A stretch of DNA of 64,000 nucleotides from Mallotus nudiflorus (Eukaryota; Streptophyta; Magnoliopsida; Malpighiales; Euphorbiaceae): positions 4,898,001-4,962,000 of the forward strand of contig CANTUR010000193.1 of the NCBI GenBank assembly GCA_947683625.1, in the 5' to 3' direction. The translations under genes and the position numbers were made by a program. Positions within the stretch are counted from its first letter, which is position 1, and every line of letters starts with the position of its first letter. Under the pieces are notes generated by a model. It had not been told where the DNA came from and did no database searches. It was given only the letters and a program-made list of their open reading frames with translations. Shown one piece after another: positions 1 through 11,223 of this stretch.

Positions 1-1139
1 TAATAGTAGTTAAACTATTAGGGAGTTTGTGTTATGACTAATGATTTCCATCATTATTGGCATCATCGCTTTGGCTCAAGATTGAGGTTTATGTATCCCT
101 ATTTTTTTTAATTCTTATTATTTTAGTTTTCTCTTCATCTTAAACTATCTATTCATCTTATTCTTGATTTTATCTTTTGTGTTCTGGTTCTAGTGTTCAT
201 TCTCATTCTTAATCAATAATTTCTTATTTTAAGCTTATTATTATCATTATCCAAAAATAAATTCGTGCTTATATAAATATATACAAAAATTAAAATCAAA
301 TGTTTATGATATTTATGTTGTGTTTTGTGTTACCATTATAAATGTTGTCATTGTAAAAAAAAGTTCTTATGTTAAATTGTGTTATTTACATTCCTAACAT
401 CCATTTTATTAGCCTACCTTTTTTTTCTTGGTAGCCTACCACATTTTCAAAATTTGATTACTAAAATCTTGAACTTTACTTTTATTAAAGGCCTTAGTTC
501 ATCAAAGAACCCAAAAAGCCAATTTGAGAGGTAAAAGGCAAGAGTGTGTGAGACCATTAGGGAGGATAAAAGCTAGAAATTTGAGTGCAAACATAAGAGT
601 GAGTGTACCAATTTTAGGGTTGCACACTTTAGAGCTATTACGAATGAGTAGACTCTAGTCATGTTTGAATATTCATTTCATCATTTGACCTTTTTGGGGA
701 CAGTCAAATTTGAGGTATGATAGTTGCCCCTTACTTTACATGTATTGCATAACCACCTAGCACTAGTGTTAATACATGTGAAGCAAATGTACATATACAA
801 AAATCATTTAGTAGGGAGAGAGGTACTTACCTATGGATCCTCTTTAGATGTGTTATTGAGACTCGACTGTTATCACTGTGTTGTGATCAGAATCATTATC
901 GCTCGATGATTCAGTCATTATACAAGATGCAACTTCATGCAAGGATGCAATTTGGATTCATGTAAAGGTGTTAAGATGTGACTCGGGATTCATGCAAAGA
1001 TGTGATTTCCATATGAATGGTGTGCATGATATATGGGTGTGCGTATAAAGTATAGTGACTACCCCTTTTGGTTGTCGTACTTAAAATTTCCCTTGTTATG
1101 TTAAAATTTCTAACATTCCTCAATGTTAGGAAAATGATG
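1..1139. other. Unassigned AT-rich sequence with retroelement-leader character
   Basis: No convincing gene is seen on either strand; the short open frames lack recognisable motifs. From about 480 to 660 the text (aggtaaaagg, then agagtgtgtgag and gagtgcaaac) resembles the leader of the gypsy element near 59560-59660. Around 690-730 a stretch containing gtcaaatttgaggt and gatagttgcccc resembles sequence found near the 3' end of Tat-type gypsy internal regions. Both are weak resemblances read by eye. The minisatellite described next begins gradually near 970-1140. Confidence 0.35.
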
Positions 1140-1605
1140 CTACTATAAGTAAGTGATGCAATTATAACCTCTTTAGGCATTAGGTAAATGAAGATGCTAC
1201 TAAGAAAAATGAATATGTGACTATAATCTCTTTAGGTGTCACACAAATGAAAATGCTACTAAGCAATAATGAAGATGCCATTATAACCCATTTAGGTGTC
1301 ATGCAAATGAAGGTGCTACTAAGAAAAATGAAGATGCGACTATAACATTCTTAAGTGTCATGTAAATGAAGGTGATACTAAGCCAAATGAGAATGTGACT
1401 ATAACCTTCTTAGGTGTCACACAACTGGGGATGCTACTAAGTAAAATGGAGATGTGACTATAACATTCTTAGGTGTCACATAAATGGAGACGCTATGAAG
1501 ATGCAACTATAACCTTCTTAGGTGTCATTTGCTATTAAGGAAAATAGAGATGTGACTATAACCTTCTTAGGTGTCATGTAAATGGAGTTGCTACTAAGCA
1601 AAATG
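1140..1605 (+). repeat. Minisatellite array, about 60-bp unit
   Basis: About eight degenerate copies of a roughly 60-bp unit with the core gtgactataaccttcttagg, then tgtcatgtaaatgaagg and tgctactaagcaaaatgaa. Copies differ by a few substitutions and by truncation (for example near 1495-1540). The part 1213-1508 is the left arm of a near-perfect inverted repeat with 1843-2138. No protein-like frame runs through it. Confidence 0.9.
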
Positions 1606-1842
1606 TGAAGGAATTGATTACACACACTGGAAAAAGAGCGAAAGCATGGTATAAGCATAAAATCGATTAGGATAAATTTCAAAAAAAAATTCTAATGTGT
1701 AACCCTTGCATGAATGCAAGAATTCTAAAACTATTAAGATAATAACATATTGGATTTATATGACTAATTACTTGCATGCTTAATAGATAACACAAATCAA
1801 AGATTCATAAAATAATAAACATAAAGCATGGCATGAGGCCTA
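1606..1842 (-). mobile_element. Ty1/copia LTR 3'-end fragment
   Basis: The reverse complement of this stretch follows the last 220 bases or so of the LTR that ends at 44001 (+). It shares the run from catgccatg and tttatgtttg, through cttgcattcatgcaa, to the LTR end tgtgtgtaatcaattccttca. Only the 3' end of the LTR is present, in minus orientation. It forms the loop between the two inverted minisatellite arms. No adjoining primer-binding site is preserved. Confidence 0.8.
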
Positions 1843-2138
1843 AGTTGCATCTTCATAGCGTCTCCATTTATGTGACACCTAAGAATGTTATAGTCACATC
1901 TCCATTTTACTTAGTAGCATCCCCAGTTGCGTGACACCTAAGAAGGTTATAGTCACATTCTCATTTGGCTTAGTAGCACCTTCATTTACATGATACTTAA
2001 GAATGTTATAGTCGCATCTTCATTTTTCTTAGTAGCACCTTCATTTGCATGACACCTAAATGGGTTATAATGGCATCTTCATTATTGCTTAGTAGCATTT
2101 TCATTTGTGTGACACCTAAAGAGATTATAGTCACATAT
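1843..2138 (-). repeat. Inverted copy of the minisatellite arm
   Basis: This is the reverse complement of 1213-1508. Reading both arms by eye I find only about three mismatches over 296 bases, including matching irregular copies of the 60-bp unit, so it was copied as a block rather than arising independently. It ends abruptly at 2138, inside a copia integrase coding sequence. Confidence 0.9.
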
Positions 2139-2900
2139 CAATGAACTCAATACTTAAGTATTCACCTCCTCGATTTGATCTTAAAGTCTTAATACTTTTC
2201 CTAGTTTGGTTTTCTACTTGGGCTTTGAATTCCTTGAACTTTTCAAAGGATTCACTTTTGTTTGTCATAAAAAAACAAATGCCCATACCTTGATAAATCA
2301 TATATAAAGGTTATAAAGTAGTAGAAACCACCTCTAGCCATTTCACTAATTGGTCCATATATATCACTATGTATGATCTCCAATACATCATTGTCTCTTG
2401 CCATTTTTCTAACAAATGGTGATCTAGTCATCTTGCCTTAAAGACAAGCCTCACAAGTAAGATTAGATTCGAATTCAAGATTGCTCAAGATTCCCATCTT
2501 TTCCAACTTTGTGATCCTATCCTTCGCAATATGACATAATCTCAAGTGCCATAGATGTTTAGAGTTAGAGGCATTTTCAATTAGCATCACATTTGCATCA
2601 CCCACATTAATTTGAGGCTCATTGTTATTGGACATATTGTCAATATAATATAAACCATATATTAAATAACCCATGCCAACTAATTCATTTCCAAAATGAA
2701 TCTTACATACATCTATACTAAAAAGGAATTCATAACCCTTTCTAGTTAAACAAGAAATAGAGGCAATGTTTTATAGGCATTAGGTATATGCAATATGTCA
2801 TCCAATGACAAAACATTATTATATAAATTAATTAAACTGGATCTTATAGCCTTAGCTACAACACTTGCTCCATTCCCAAGTCTTAAGGTCACTTCATTGG
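2139..2900 (-). pseudogene. Ty1/copia pol fragment: GAG-pre-integrase and integrase start
   Basis: Reading the minus strand, 2674-2438 encodes a GAG-pre-integrase domain with the signature LWHLRLCHI, followed by RITKLEKMGIL and a Cys-rich end (TCEACL). Further on, about 2270-2145, the core of a copia integrase is visible (KFKEFKAQVENQTRKSIKTL, then GGEYLS). Stops and frameshifts separate the pieces. The coding sequence is cut at 2138, where the inverted minisatellite begins, so the rest of integrase, reverse transcriptase and RNase H are missing. In an intact element these regions make the polyprotein that processes and inserts the cDNA. Confidence 0.8.
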
Positions 2901-4150
2901 GCCTCAACCTCCTCTCATTTGCTAGATCCTATAAGGATAAACAAATGTGAGAACTTGCACAATAACCAATACCCATGCATTAGATGAGCTATTAGAACAT
3001 TTAGAAGAAAATAAGTTATAGAAAGTCTCACTTTCTCCTTATTTTCCCTTTTCCTTTGTCTTGATAGACTCAAGGAACTTAGGACAATTTCTCTTCTAAT
3101 GTCCTTCACCTTGGCAGTGGAAACACTTTCCTTTCCCTTGCTCTTCCCTCATAATGGCCTTGCCCTTATACTTGGCTATGCTACCTATAGGCTTGACAAT
3201 ACTTGTCTTGCCTTTTTTCTTCTTATTGCCTTTAATCTTAGTCCCAGTATAAGTGACAATAAGTGCAACCTCTTTCCCTTTGCTCCCTTGGAAAGCCTTT
3301 TAGGCTGTCATGAGCATGTTTAAAAGTTTCACAAGAGTGCACTCTATATTATTCATATGGAAGTTGGCAATGGTTTGCCCAAAAGATTTAGGAAAGGATT
3401 GAAGGATCAAATCCACTTAAAGGTGGAAGTCCATTATGAAGTCTAGACTCTCTAGCTCCTGCATTGATCTAATCATGGAGTTCACATGGGCTCCCACTTC
3501 CTCTCCCTCCCTCATCTTAACACAGAAAAGTCGCTTAAATATCTTATATCTAGTGGTCCTACTTTGCTCATAAATAACTTTTGTAGGTGAAGTAGGATTT
3601 CTTTTGTACTATTGTACTTCTCATATTGCCGATGGATTTTAGTGCTTATAAAAGCCCACATGATGCAATGTGCTTGCATATCATCATCCTTCCATTTATT
3701 AAGAGTGATTTGCTCCTCTTAAGAAGCATTTTTTAGAAGTGGTCTAGGTGGGCTTTGTTCCAATACATAAAGTATTTTTTCAGAAGCTAAAACAACTTTA
3801 AGATTTCTTAGCCAATCTATGAAATTAGAGCCTGTCAGCTTATATTGGTCGAGTATAATCGTGAGTGGGTTTGATGATCTTATATTATCAAGTTTCTATG
3901 AAAGGTAACAAGATTAATTAGTTATATGACATTGTTATTTTACCATTTGATTTGGTCTTTAATCATACTAGCCTCCTATTAACTTAGCGAATCCTACACT
4001 TCTAAAGTAGGAAACGAAAATCCATTATTTGATGGATTTCTAGTGGGTGATGGAGTTATTAATGGGCCACTAATATTGCCATTCTTGGAATGATAGTTTT
4101 CATTAAGTGGACAACTCTTTTCCATCACATCTCATATGAGGTTCCATCAA
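2901..4150 (-). pseudogene. Ty1/copia gag remnant
   Basis: Minus-strand reading from about 3890 gives a typical copia gag start (ILDQYKLTGSNFIDWLRNL, then ASEKILYVLEQ), followed by KWKDDDMQAHCIMW and SKVGPL. This is the capsid-type UBN2/Retrotran_gag_2 family that packages element RNA. Several in-frame stops and frameshifts make it non-functional. The copia gag fragment at 40521-41211 on the other strand is a related copy, sharing the NFIDWLxNLKVVLA and KWKDDDMQA motifs. Confidence 0.8.
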
Positions 4151-4760
4151 TCCAGCTCCTAATGTTACGAGCCTCAGGTACACATTGCCATTCTTGGCCT
4201 TTGGCAGTAGTTAGGTCCACACCATTGGATTAGTGAAATGTATCAATTTGAACACTATAAACCTTAGGTACTCCTATTTTCCATTCTTGGCCTATAGTGT
4301 GTCCATACACCCATAACATCTCATGCTTAACAATAACACTACATGAATCTCTTAGGCCTAATATACACCCCTATATGTCCATAGTCGATATACATAAGCC
4401 TAAAACCATGCAAGTTATTGCTCCAATGGAGAGCCTAGAACTAAATATAATTTAGAAGATTTTTGGGTCTTTAATTATTAAAGTCTCACTTTACACATTA
4501 GCCAATTTCAATTGTATATATTTCATACATACATGGCATAACATCTATTCATATATACATATCACATATGCATATAGCATGTTATAACATATATACCATA
4601 TATATACATAGAACATGCAAAATGGATGCACAAATAAGGAGTGATCATAGGCCTTTCTTAAGCCCATGACTACAACTACAGTATCATAGGATTTTAGGAT
4701 AGAAATGAGTCTTACTACCTACCCTTCTGACTTGCATTTTTTTATTACAATTGCACTGGC
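4151..4760 (-). mobile_element. Leader of the minus-strand copia element
   Basis: Non-coding stretch upstream of the copia gag on the minus strand. A segment around 4630-4665 resembles part of the leader of the plus-strand copia element near 44650-44690 (ggcttaagaaag, then atgatca). No primer-binding site or LTR is found at its upstream end, where recognisable copia sequence stops near 4760. Confidence 0.5.
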
Positions 4761-6015
4761 TTATATTTAAAAGGATTAAAAAAATTAGAACATTCCCCTA
4801 AACTTGTTAAAGTCTCATTTTATTATCGGTAATTAACAAGGCAGATATAGGGCTTTATTGTCTTAAATGCATCATATGTAAAAGAAGAAAGTTAATTTCT
4901 TTAGCCATCTCTTCTTTGATACAAAACTAGGATAAGCTTTGTATGTATTATAATACATAAGTAAGTTTCTATTGGATGAAATTGTATTGTAAGATTTATT
5001 TTTTGTTCTCTACATCTCTTCATTATTTTGATGGTGGTCCTCCATTTACCCTGCAGAGACTCTGCCAAGTAATTACTTTACTTTTTATGTGTTGTATCTC
5101 TCTATTGCACACATGAACATCACATTCTTACACACATATACATGTTTTTGGCATTATATAAGAGTTATGGACAAGCTGGTTATGTATTTGTTGTTCCTTC
5201 TTTTAGTGTAAAAATGGATGGTTATGAAAGTTTATGTGCTTTGTATTCTTTTCAATGGAGCAGCAGAGTACATAGACTACCATGTTATATACTCTAAATC
5301 CATTTTCTAAAGTTAAAGCTCTAGGCACACTATCCATCTAAATTCTTAATTTCAAAGTATTAATACATTTGTTTTCTTTTATGTTTTGAACTATTCTGAT
5401 AAAGAAGCAAAACTCATGGCATATATTACTCAAGATGCAGGGGTGTATACTTGACATGGTTGAACAACTATGCTTCTACTTTGATTTCTATCTATCCTTT
5501 TATATGTGTGGTTTAAGATAGATTATTACTAATTGTGTATGGTTTTGTATTTTATAGATCTGACTGTTTGCAAGAAGTATATATCCAATTCTTTCAAAGC
5601 TAACTCTAGCACTAGAAAAGGTGTGTTGCTAAAACACTGACATTATCTTTCTTTTTTTTTTGTTTTTGTTGGATTATAAATTTCCTTTTGTATGGGTTCA
5701 ATTTCAATTAATTTCATAATTACTATCATGATATACACCAAGCTTTGTTACTTTATCAATCATAAGTGTTGTTATTGCTTTTTGAGCTATATATAACTAA
5801 TGTTGCCTCTGTGTGATAGCTTACAAGTGAATTGTTAGGAAACAAGTATAAGTTTTTATACATAAATTTGAGCATGGTATGGGATGTTCATAGCAAATGT
5901 TAGCTATCTTATTCCTTGCTAAATGGATAAGTTGCTAGATGTTAGGACTAGACTCTTCTTGTGGGGTGGCTTTCTTTCTATGACAATGTATTAGTTTTGT
6001 ACAAATTTATAGGTT

Positions 6016-6064
<49 letters not shown>

Positions 6065-6463
6065 CTATTTTTTTGTGTTTATATGCATTCTCAAAGGTGC
6101 TGCCTGCCTTGGCCGATTACCAGTCTGAGCAAAGTACTTTTCAAATGCCTGAATTTCTAAAGAAAAAGCGTGCTAGTATAGAATTCCACCATTGATGCAT
6201 CACAACTTCACTCTTTTAACAAATTTAGTCATTGTATTAGATATATATCAAAATATTTATGTTTTTAAATTTTGATTGTAATTTAGTTGCATTGATACAT
6301 TTTATCTTATGGACTATTATAAACAAGTTGGACTATTACCTTTATCTTAAATTCAAATCCTTTTTACAAGTAATTTGTATTTTGTGTTTGATTCCTCATT
6401 GTTGGGTATTTATTTCTTAAACCAATCAATAATAACTATTGTAGTAAGCATTATGGTGCAATA
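4761..6463. other. Unassigned region upstream of a CACTA pseudogene
   Basis: No recognisable coding sequence. Since the CACTA pseudogene starts at 6464 and a CACTA end lies at 9606, this may be decayed CACTA interior. I found no CACTACAAGAAA-type 5' terminus here, so the left limit of that element is unknown. A run of alternating AT lies at 6019-6063. Confidence 0.4.
6019..6063. repeat. (AT)n microsatellite
   Basis: An uninterrupted alternating AT run of about 45 bases, flanked by ordinary AT-rich sequence. No further structure is seen. Confidence 0.95.
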
Positions 6464-8740
6464 ATGAGAGGAGGTAGTCATTTTCGTGGGTCTACATCGG
6501 CCAAAGGTCATGGAAATAATGTTCAAAAATCCCTAGCACAACAACGTGGGAATGAGACAGCACAAGATACGCCATCAGAACTTATTTCCACTCAACACAA
6601 TTCAACCTCTCCAATCACTCAACATGATGCAGCCCCTCGTATTACTCAAACTACTGATGCAACCCCTCCATCAAAACAAATATCATTTGCATCTACTCCA
6701 AATATTGACAATGCCCTATCTCCATCCTCAATGCCTACAAATTCAACTACTATTTCTACAGTGTTAGGGAATCATGCCAAAAAATGTATTACAATGACTA
6801 ATAAAGAGTATGTATTAATATTTATGCATTCTAGGCATGGAACATTTCTTTCTTTGAATTATTCTATAAATGATGTTTGGATTATTGAATACAAATAGCT
6901 TATTTATATTTTATTTTGAAGGTTTGATTAATATGATTAAGGTCCACATCAGATTATTTCAATATTTAAGAAGAAAATGCATGAAGATGGCCATTCCTAG
7001 AAGAATCTCTTAAATGAAATGTTAGACTTATATTAGGAAGAATTTTAAGTAAGAGTTATGTTCACTAATTATTATTATGTTCTTTAAAGGTGTTTATTTT
7101 TTGAAGAAATCAAAATTCTTTTTGTGGTAATGTGCATAAAATATTTACATGGGATGAGGAGATCACAAATGATTTGTATGCAGCATGGGAAGTGAAGGCT
7201 AATGTGCAATACCGAAGCTTGATGCATAAAATTAGGAATGACCAAGAAAAGTGTATACACCTTACCGAAGACACTTGACATAAATGGAAAACAGTTTGGA
7301 GTGATCCAACATATAAAAAAATGTGTGAACAATTTAGTAACAATCGACACGGCGAGACAGGTGGCCCTGGTTCAGGTGTCACACGTCATACTGGTGGTTC
7401 TATATCCCATTCTCAACCTAAACAAAGATTGGTGAGTTTTTTTGTAATATCTTTATATATTCTATTTAAAGTAAAACATTATTACTATTACTTCTTTTTT
7501 CTCTTTTACTATTAGTTGCATCCTATACTCTTTGACATCATTGAAAAATGATAGTTTTATCTATTGATATGATGTTAAACCCTTTTACTTTTTACCAGTT
7601 GTGCCACATTTTGGTTTAAAATTTCAGTTTATATATTTGCACAAATATTTTGATCAATTTGTGTGAATGGACAAAGATCTTTTATGTCTCTTTTTTGTTG
7701 GTACGAAAGTAAGGAGGAACCCCTAATTTACATATATACAAGGAGAATATGGGCATCAGCCTAAAACATATGTAAACTAAAAGATGATGCATTGAAATAA
7801 CTTGTCAAACTTAAAAATACATGCATCTAGCTAAAGCTAGCTAGCCTAGAAATTTCATTGATCAATACATCAAAACATAATGCAATAGTTTTATTATGTC
7901 GTGTGATACAGAAATGATAATATGGCACATATCTTTCTTTAAATGGAAACCTAAATGTTAATAGCCTACTCTTTGTTTAGGATTGTTTCAATTCCTCCTT
8001 ACTTTTCTCTCATTGTTTTTTGTCTTTTTTCTTTACAACTTCTTCAAATCTTAAGTGAGTGTACAAATACTTGTTTTTTTCAGTCACTTTAACATGAAAG
8101 TGACATAGTTTTGTATTTATATTTATTTTTTTCTTTAGGCAAGGGTGCTAGGACGAGATCCTCATCCATATGAGTTGTTCTTGAAGACTCATACAAAAAA
8201 GTGTACATCATAACTAATAGATGCTAAGTCAAAGCAAATTCATGTAAATGGACTTCTCTTTTACTCTTTTAATTTTTTTAAATTATATGAGTTGCAATAT
8301 TTTGAATGTGATTGTTTGTAATTTATTATAGGAAGGTGCTTAGCCCTGAAAGAGAACATGTCTCAGCCCAATGAACGGTCTAATGAGCCTCAATAAGTAG
8401 ATGAATCTGGAATATACTTAGAGGCTATTGGGGGTTGAAAAAGCAATGTATTTATGGACTTGGCTTAGAGGCATCTACTTTACACTCCCATTATAACTTT
8501 AGCTTAGTCTCATCTTCTCGAGCACAACAGGAAGCTTTGGAGCAGGAGGTTCATCAATTACGGGAGACAGTTACTTCACAACAAGCACAATTGCAACAAC
8601 AACAAACACAAATGTAGGAACAAATGCAACAACAACAAATATAAATGCAGGAACAAATGCATGGGCAAATACGGTTAATGCAAGAAGAGATGAGGAAATT
8701 GCAAGCAGAGTTCCACACTTCCTCCCAACCTCGAGATTAA
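6464..8740 (+). pseudogene. CACTA (Ptta/En/Spm) Transposase_24-type pseudogene
   Basis: The pieces, in order, match the plant Ptta/En/Spm transposase-associated family. There is a low-complexity Ser/Thr/Gln-rich N-terminus (6464-6780). A segment at about 6940-7030 reads GPHQIIS and IFKKKMHEDGHS. The central domain (about 7125-7430) has the hallmark series WEVKANVQYRSLMHKIRN, HKWKTVWSDP, SNNRHGETGGPGSGVTRHTG and GSIS. At 8140-8265 come GRDPHPYELFLKTHTKK and a KSKQIHV segment. A Gln-rich coiled-coil C-terminus (8500-8740) ends at a TAA at 8738-8740. Stops interrupt most segments and possible introns separate them. In CACTA elements this type of protein accompanies the catalytic transposase; here no TNPD-type transposase is seen. 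The CACTA 3' terminus follows about 870 bp downstream. Confidence 0.8.
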
Positions 8741-8940
8741 TCTCTCTAACTGCAGGTGTTCATTCTAGATGATAGACTTAGTGTCTTTTTTTATCCTATT
8801 TGTCTAATACTTCATGTGTTAATTCTAGATGCTGGACTTAGTTTTTTAACCTATTTATGTTGTACTCCATGAAACTTCTACTATTTAAATGTTCTCTAAC
8901 TTTGTAGAATTATTGCACTTTAAATACAATTATTATTTTT

Positions 8941-9606
8941 ATAAAAAATAATTGGTGGATTGTTACTAGCCTTGAATAATATTTTGCTTAAAATGAATAA
9001 AATAGTTTCCATAGCAGGAAATTGGAATTAATATTATCTAAAGTTAATTTTAGAATTAGAAACAGGATTATAAATATATGGTTTTGAAATATAAATGAAG
9101 TGAGAAAATTTTTTTCAAAAGTAGAAACGGATCCTTTGTTGTTGCTAAAACATCCATTTAAGAATTAGAAATAATTAGAAACAAAACATGCAAATTCGTT
9201 TCTAAAATAGAAATGGAAGATGCCAATCCATTTCTCAATTAGAAACAGAAGATGCCAATCTGTTTCTAAATTAGAAACGGATTTTTAACTGTTTCTAAAA
9301 TAGAAACGGCATATGGTGATTTAGTCTCTTGAAATTAGAAATGGAATGTCACATTCTATTTCTATATTAGAAATGGAAATAAATCTGTTACTATATTAAA
9401 AATGAAAAAATTCCATTTTTAATTTAGAAATGGAAATATTCCGTTTTAAATCCGTTTCTAATTAAAAATGGAACATTAAAAGCGTTTCTAAATAGATTTA
9501 CAACGAGGAAAATAACAACAATATAAATCCATTTCTAAAATAATTCAAAATGGATTTTGTAATATTAGAAATGGATTTTTCTGTTAACTGCATTTTTCTT
9601 GTAGTG
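8941..9606 (+). mobile_element. CACTA transposon 3' subterminal repeats and terminus
   Basis: Many short direct and inverted copies of attagaaacggat and its variants fill 9010-9590, as expected for the subterminal binding-site clusters of CACTA elements. The stretch ends in tttttcttgtagtg at 9606, whose reverse complement is the family terminus CACTACAAGAAAA. It abuts a gypsy reverse-transcriptase coding sequence at 9607, so the transposon end is precise. The matching left end was not found, so no target-site duplication could be compared. Confidence 0.8.
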
Positions 9607-10486
9607 TAATGACCTCTGTCAATAGGGCAGCCAAGGAACTAAAGTCCTTTACAAACCTCTTATAGAAGCTTGCTAGCCTATGAAAACTCCTCACATCACT
9701 CACACTTTTAGGTGTTACCATTCTTGGATAGCTTTACCCTTTTCACTATCAACCTTAATCCCATGAGAAGACACAACATATCCTAAAAGCATAATATGTT
9801 CAGTGCAAAAGAACACTTTTTAAAATTAGCATACAACCTTTCTTTTCTTAACACATCAAGTACATAATGCAAATGCTTAACATGTTATTTAAGATCCTAT
9901 TATACATAAGTATATCATCAAAGCAAGCCATAGTAAATTTTCCTAGGACAGGTCTCAATACATGATTCATAAATCTCATGAAAGTACTAGGTGCATTAGT
10001 TAATCCAAATGGCATAACTAACCATTTGCACAAACCATGTTTAGTTTTAATTTTAAATGCAGCTTTCCACTCATCACCTTCCCTCATCCTAATTTGATAG
10101 TAACCACTTTTAAGATCAATTTTAAAGAAATAGTAAGAACCATGTAACTCATCAAGCATATCATCGAGTCTAAGAAAAGGATTTCGATACTTTACTATTA
10201 TCTTATTAATAGATTTACAATCTACGCACATCCTCCAAGTCCTATCTTTATTTGGAACTAACAACACTGGTACTGCACATGGGCTCATACTTTCCTTAAC
10301 ATATCCTTTCTTCATCAACTCCTCAACCTGCCTTTGAAGCTCCTTTGTTTCCTCAGGATTACTTCTATATGCTGATCTATTAGGAATCATAGCTCTAGGT
10401 ATAAAGTCAATATGATGCTTTATCCCACTCTCTAGTGGTAAGCCATTCAAAATATGCTCAAGAAACACATCTCTAAAATCATACAA
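9607..10486 (-). pseudogene. Ty3/gypsy reverse transcriptase remnant
   Basis: The minus-strand frame 10486-9848 encodes gypsy reverse transcriptase. Its fingers/palm begins with GIKHHIDFIPRAMIPN and ELQRQVEELMKKGYVKESMS; then come VPNKDRTWRMCVDCKSIN, FFKIDLKSGYYQIRM and WLVMPFGLTNAPSTFMRFMN. The catalytic motif is FDDIL (family F/Y-x-D-D), so both metal-binding aspartates are retained. The frame breaks after FDDILMYN. The following tether region continues to 9607 with SLAALLTEVI before the CACTA terminus cuts it off. RNase H and integrase are absent. It belongs to the minus-strand gypsy element whose primer-binding site is near 13550. Confidence 0.85.
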
Positions 10487-10788
10487 AAGAGATGAAATAA
10501 CACTAAGTAGAGAAGAATTAAGGTCAGTGTTAGAAAATTAAGTGTATTTATACAAGAACATAAACATTAGATGCCTAGCTAGGAAGGCAGCCCTGAAATT
10601 TACCTCTTTTACTTAAAAACTCACTCCTTTCTTTCTATTTTCACTCTTTTGTACTTGCCCTCTTTTATTTTGAGCTTCCTCTAATGTTTTCTCTTTTTTT
10701 CTCACTTTCATCAATTTTCTTTTCAAACTCACACTCAATTTTTTTTCTCATCCTTTAATTTCTTTTTCTTACTATCATGAATACTTAA
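10487..10788 (-). other. Linker between gypsy protease and reverse transcriptase
   Basis: Between the protease frame and the reverse-transcriptase frame lies a Lys/Glu-rich low-complexity linker on the minus strand, seen as ttctttttctcac-like runs on the plus strand. Equivalent Lys/Glu-rich linkers occur at 34850-35060 and 61255-61430 in the related elements. Here it is broken by frameshifts. Confidence 0.6.
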
Positions 10789-11223
10789 TTAGTCTTCATA
10801 TACTTGTCTTGGAGTTAATGGCACAAGAGTAATAGTATGTCCATCCATAATGAATGAATACCTATTCTTGTATCCATCATGTATAACCCTCCTATCAAAT
10901 TGCCATGGATGACCTAAAAGTAAATGGCCTACATGCATTGGAACTACATCACAAGTCACCTCTTCTTTATACCTACCAATAGGGAAAGGAACTATTGCCT
11001 GCTTTGTAATTTTAACTTCCCCACAATCATTCAACCATTGTAACTTGTATGGTTTAGGATGTTTGGTTATTAATAGATTCAATTTCTCTACTACCTTAGT
11101 GCTAGCCACATTGGTACAACTTCCTTTATCTATAATCACAATATATACTCTATATTGGATCAAGCATTTAGTGTGAAAGATGTTGTCCCTCTGAACCTCT
11201 TTATTTTCTTCCTTAACCTGCAT
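10789..11223 (-). pseudogene. Ty3/gypsy aspartic protease domain
   Basis: The 144-codon minus-strand frame is a retropepsin-like domain that would cleave the gag-pol polyprotein. The active-site loop reads IIDKGSCTNVAS, against the family pattern D-G/S-G-x-x-N/T: the catalytic Asp is kept but the next residue is Lys rather than Gly. It is followed by LQWLNDCGEVKITKQ, CDVVPMHVGHLLLGHPWQFD and a C-terminal HTITLVPLTPRQVYED, all shared with the copies at 34440-34830, 52040-52900 and 60790-61260. Confidence 0.8.

Noticed and set aside
1140..2138. CRISPR-like array of regular repeats
   Set aside because: The units are contiguous degenerate 60-bp minisatellite copies without conserved short repeats separated by unique spacers, and the host is a plant.
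6019..6063. AT run as a matrix-attachment site or origin
   Set aside because: Only a simple microsatellite is visible; no supporting motif.
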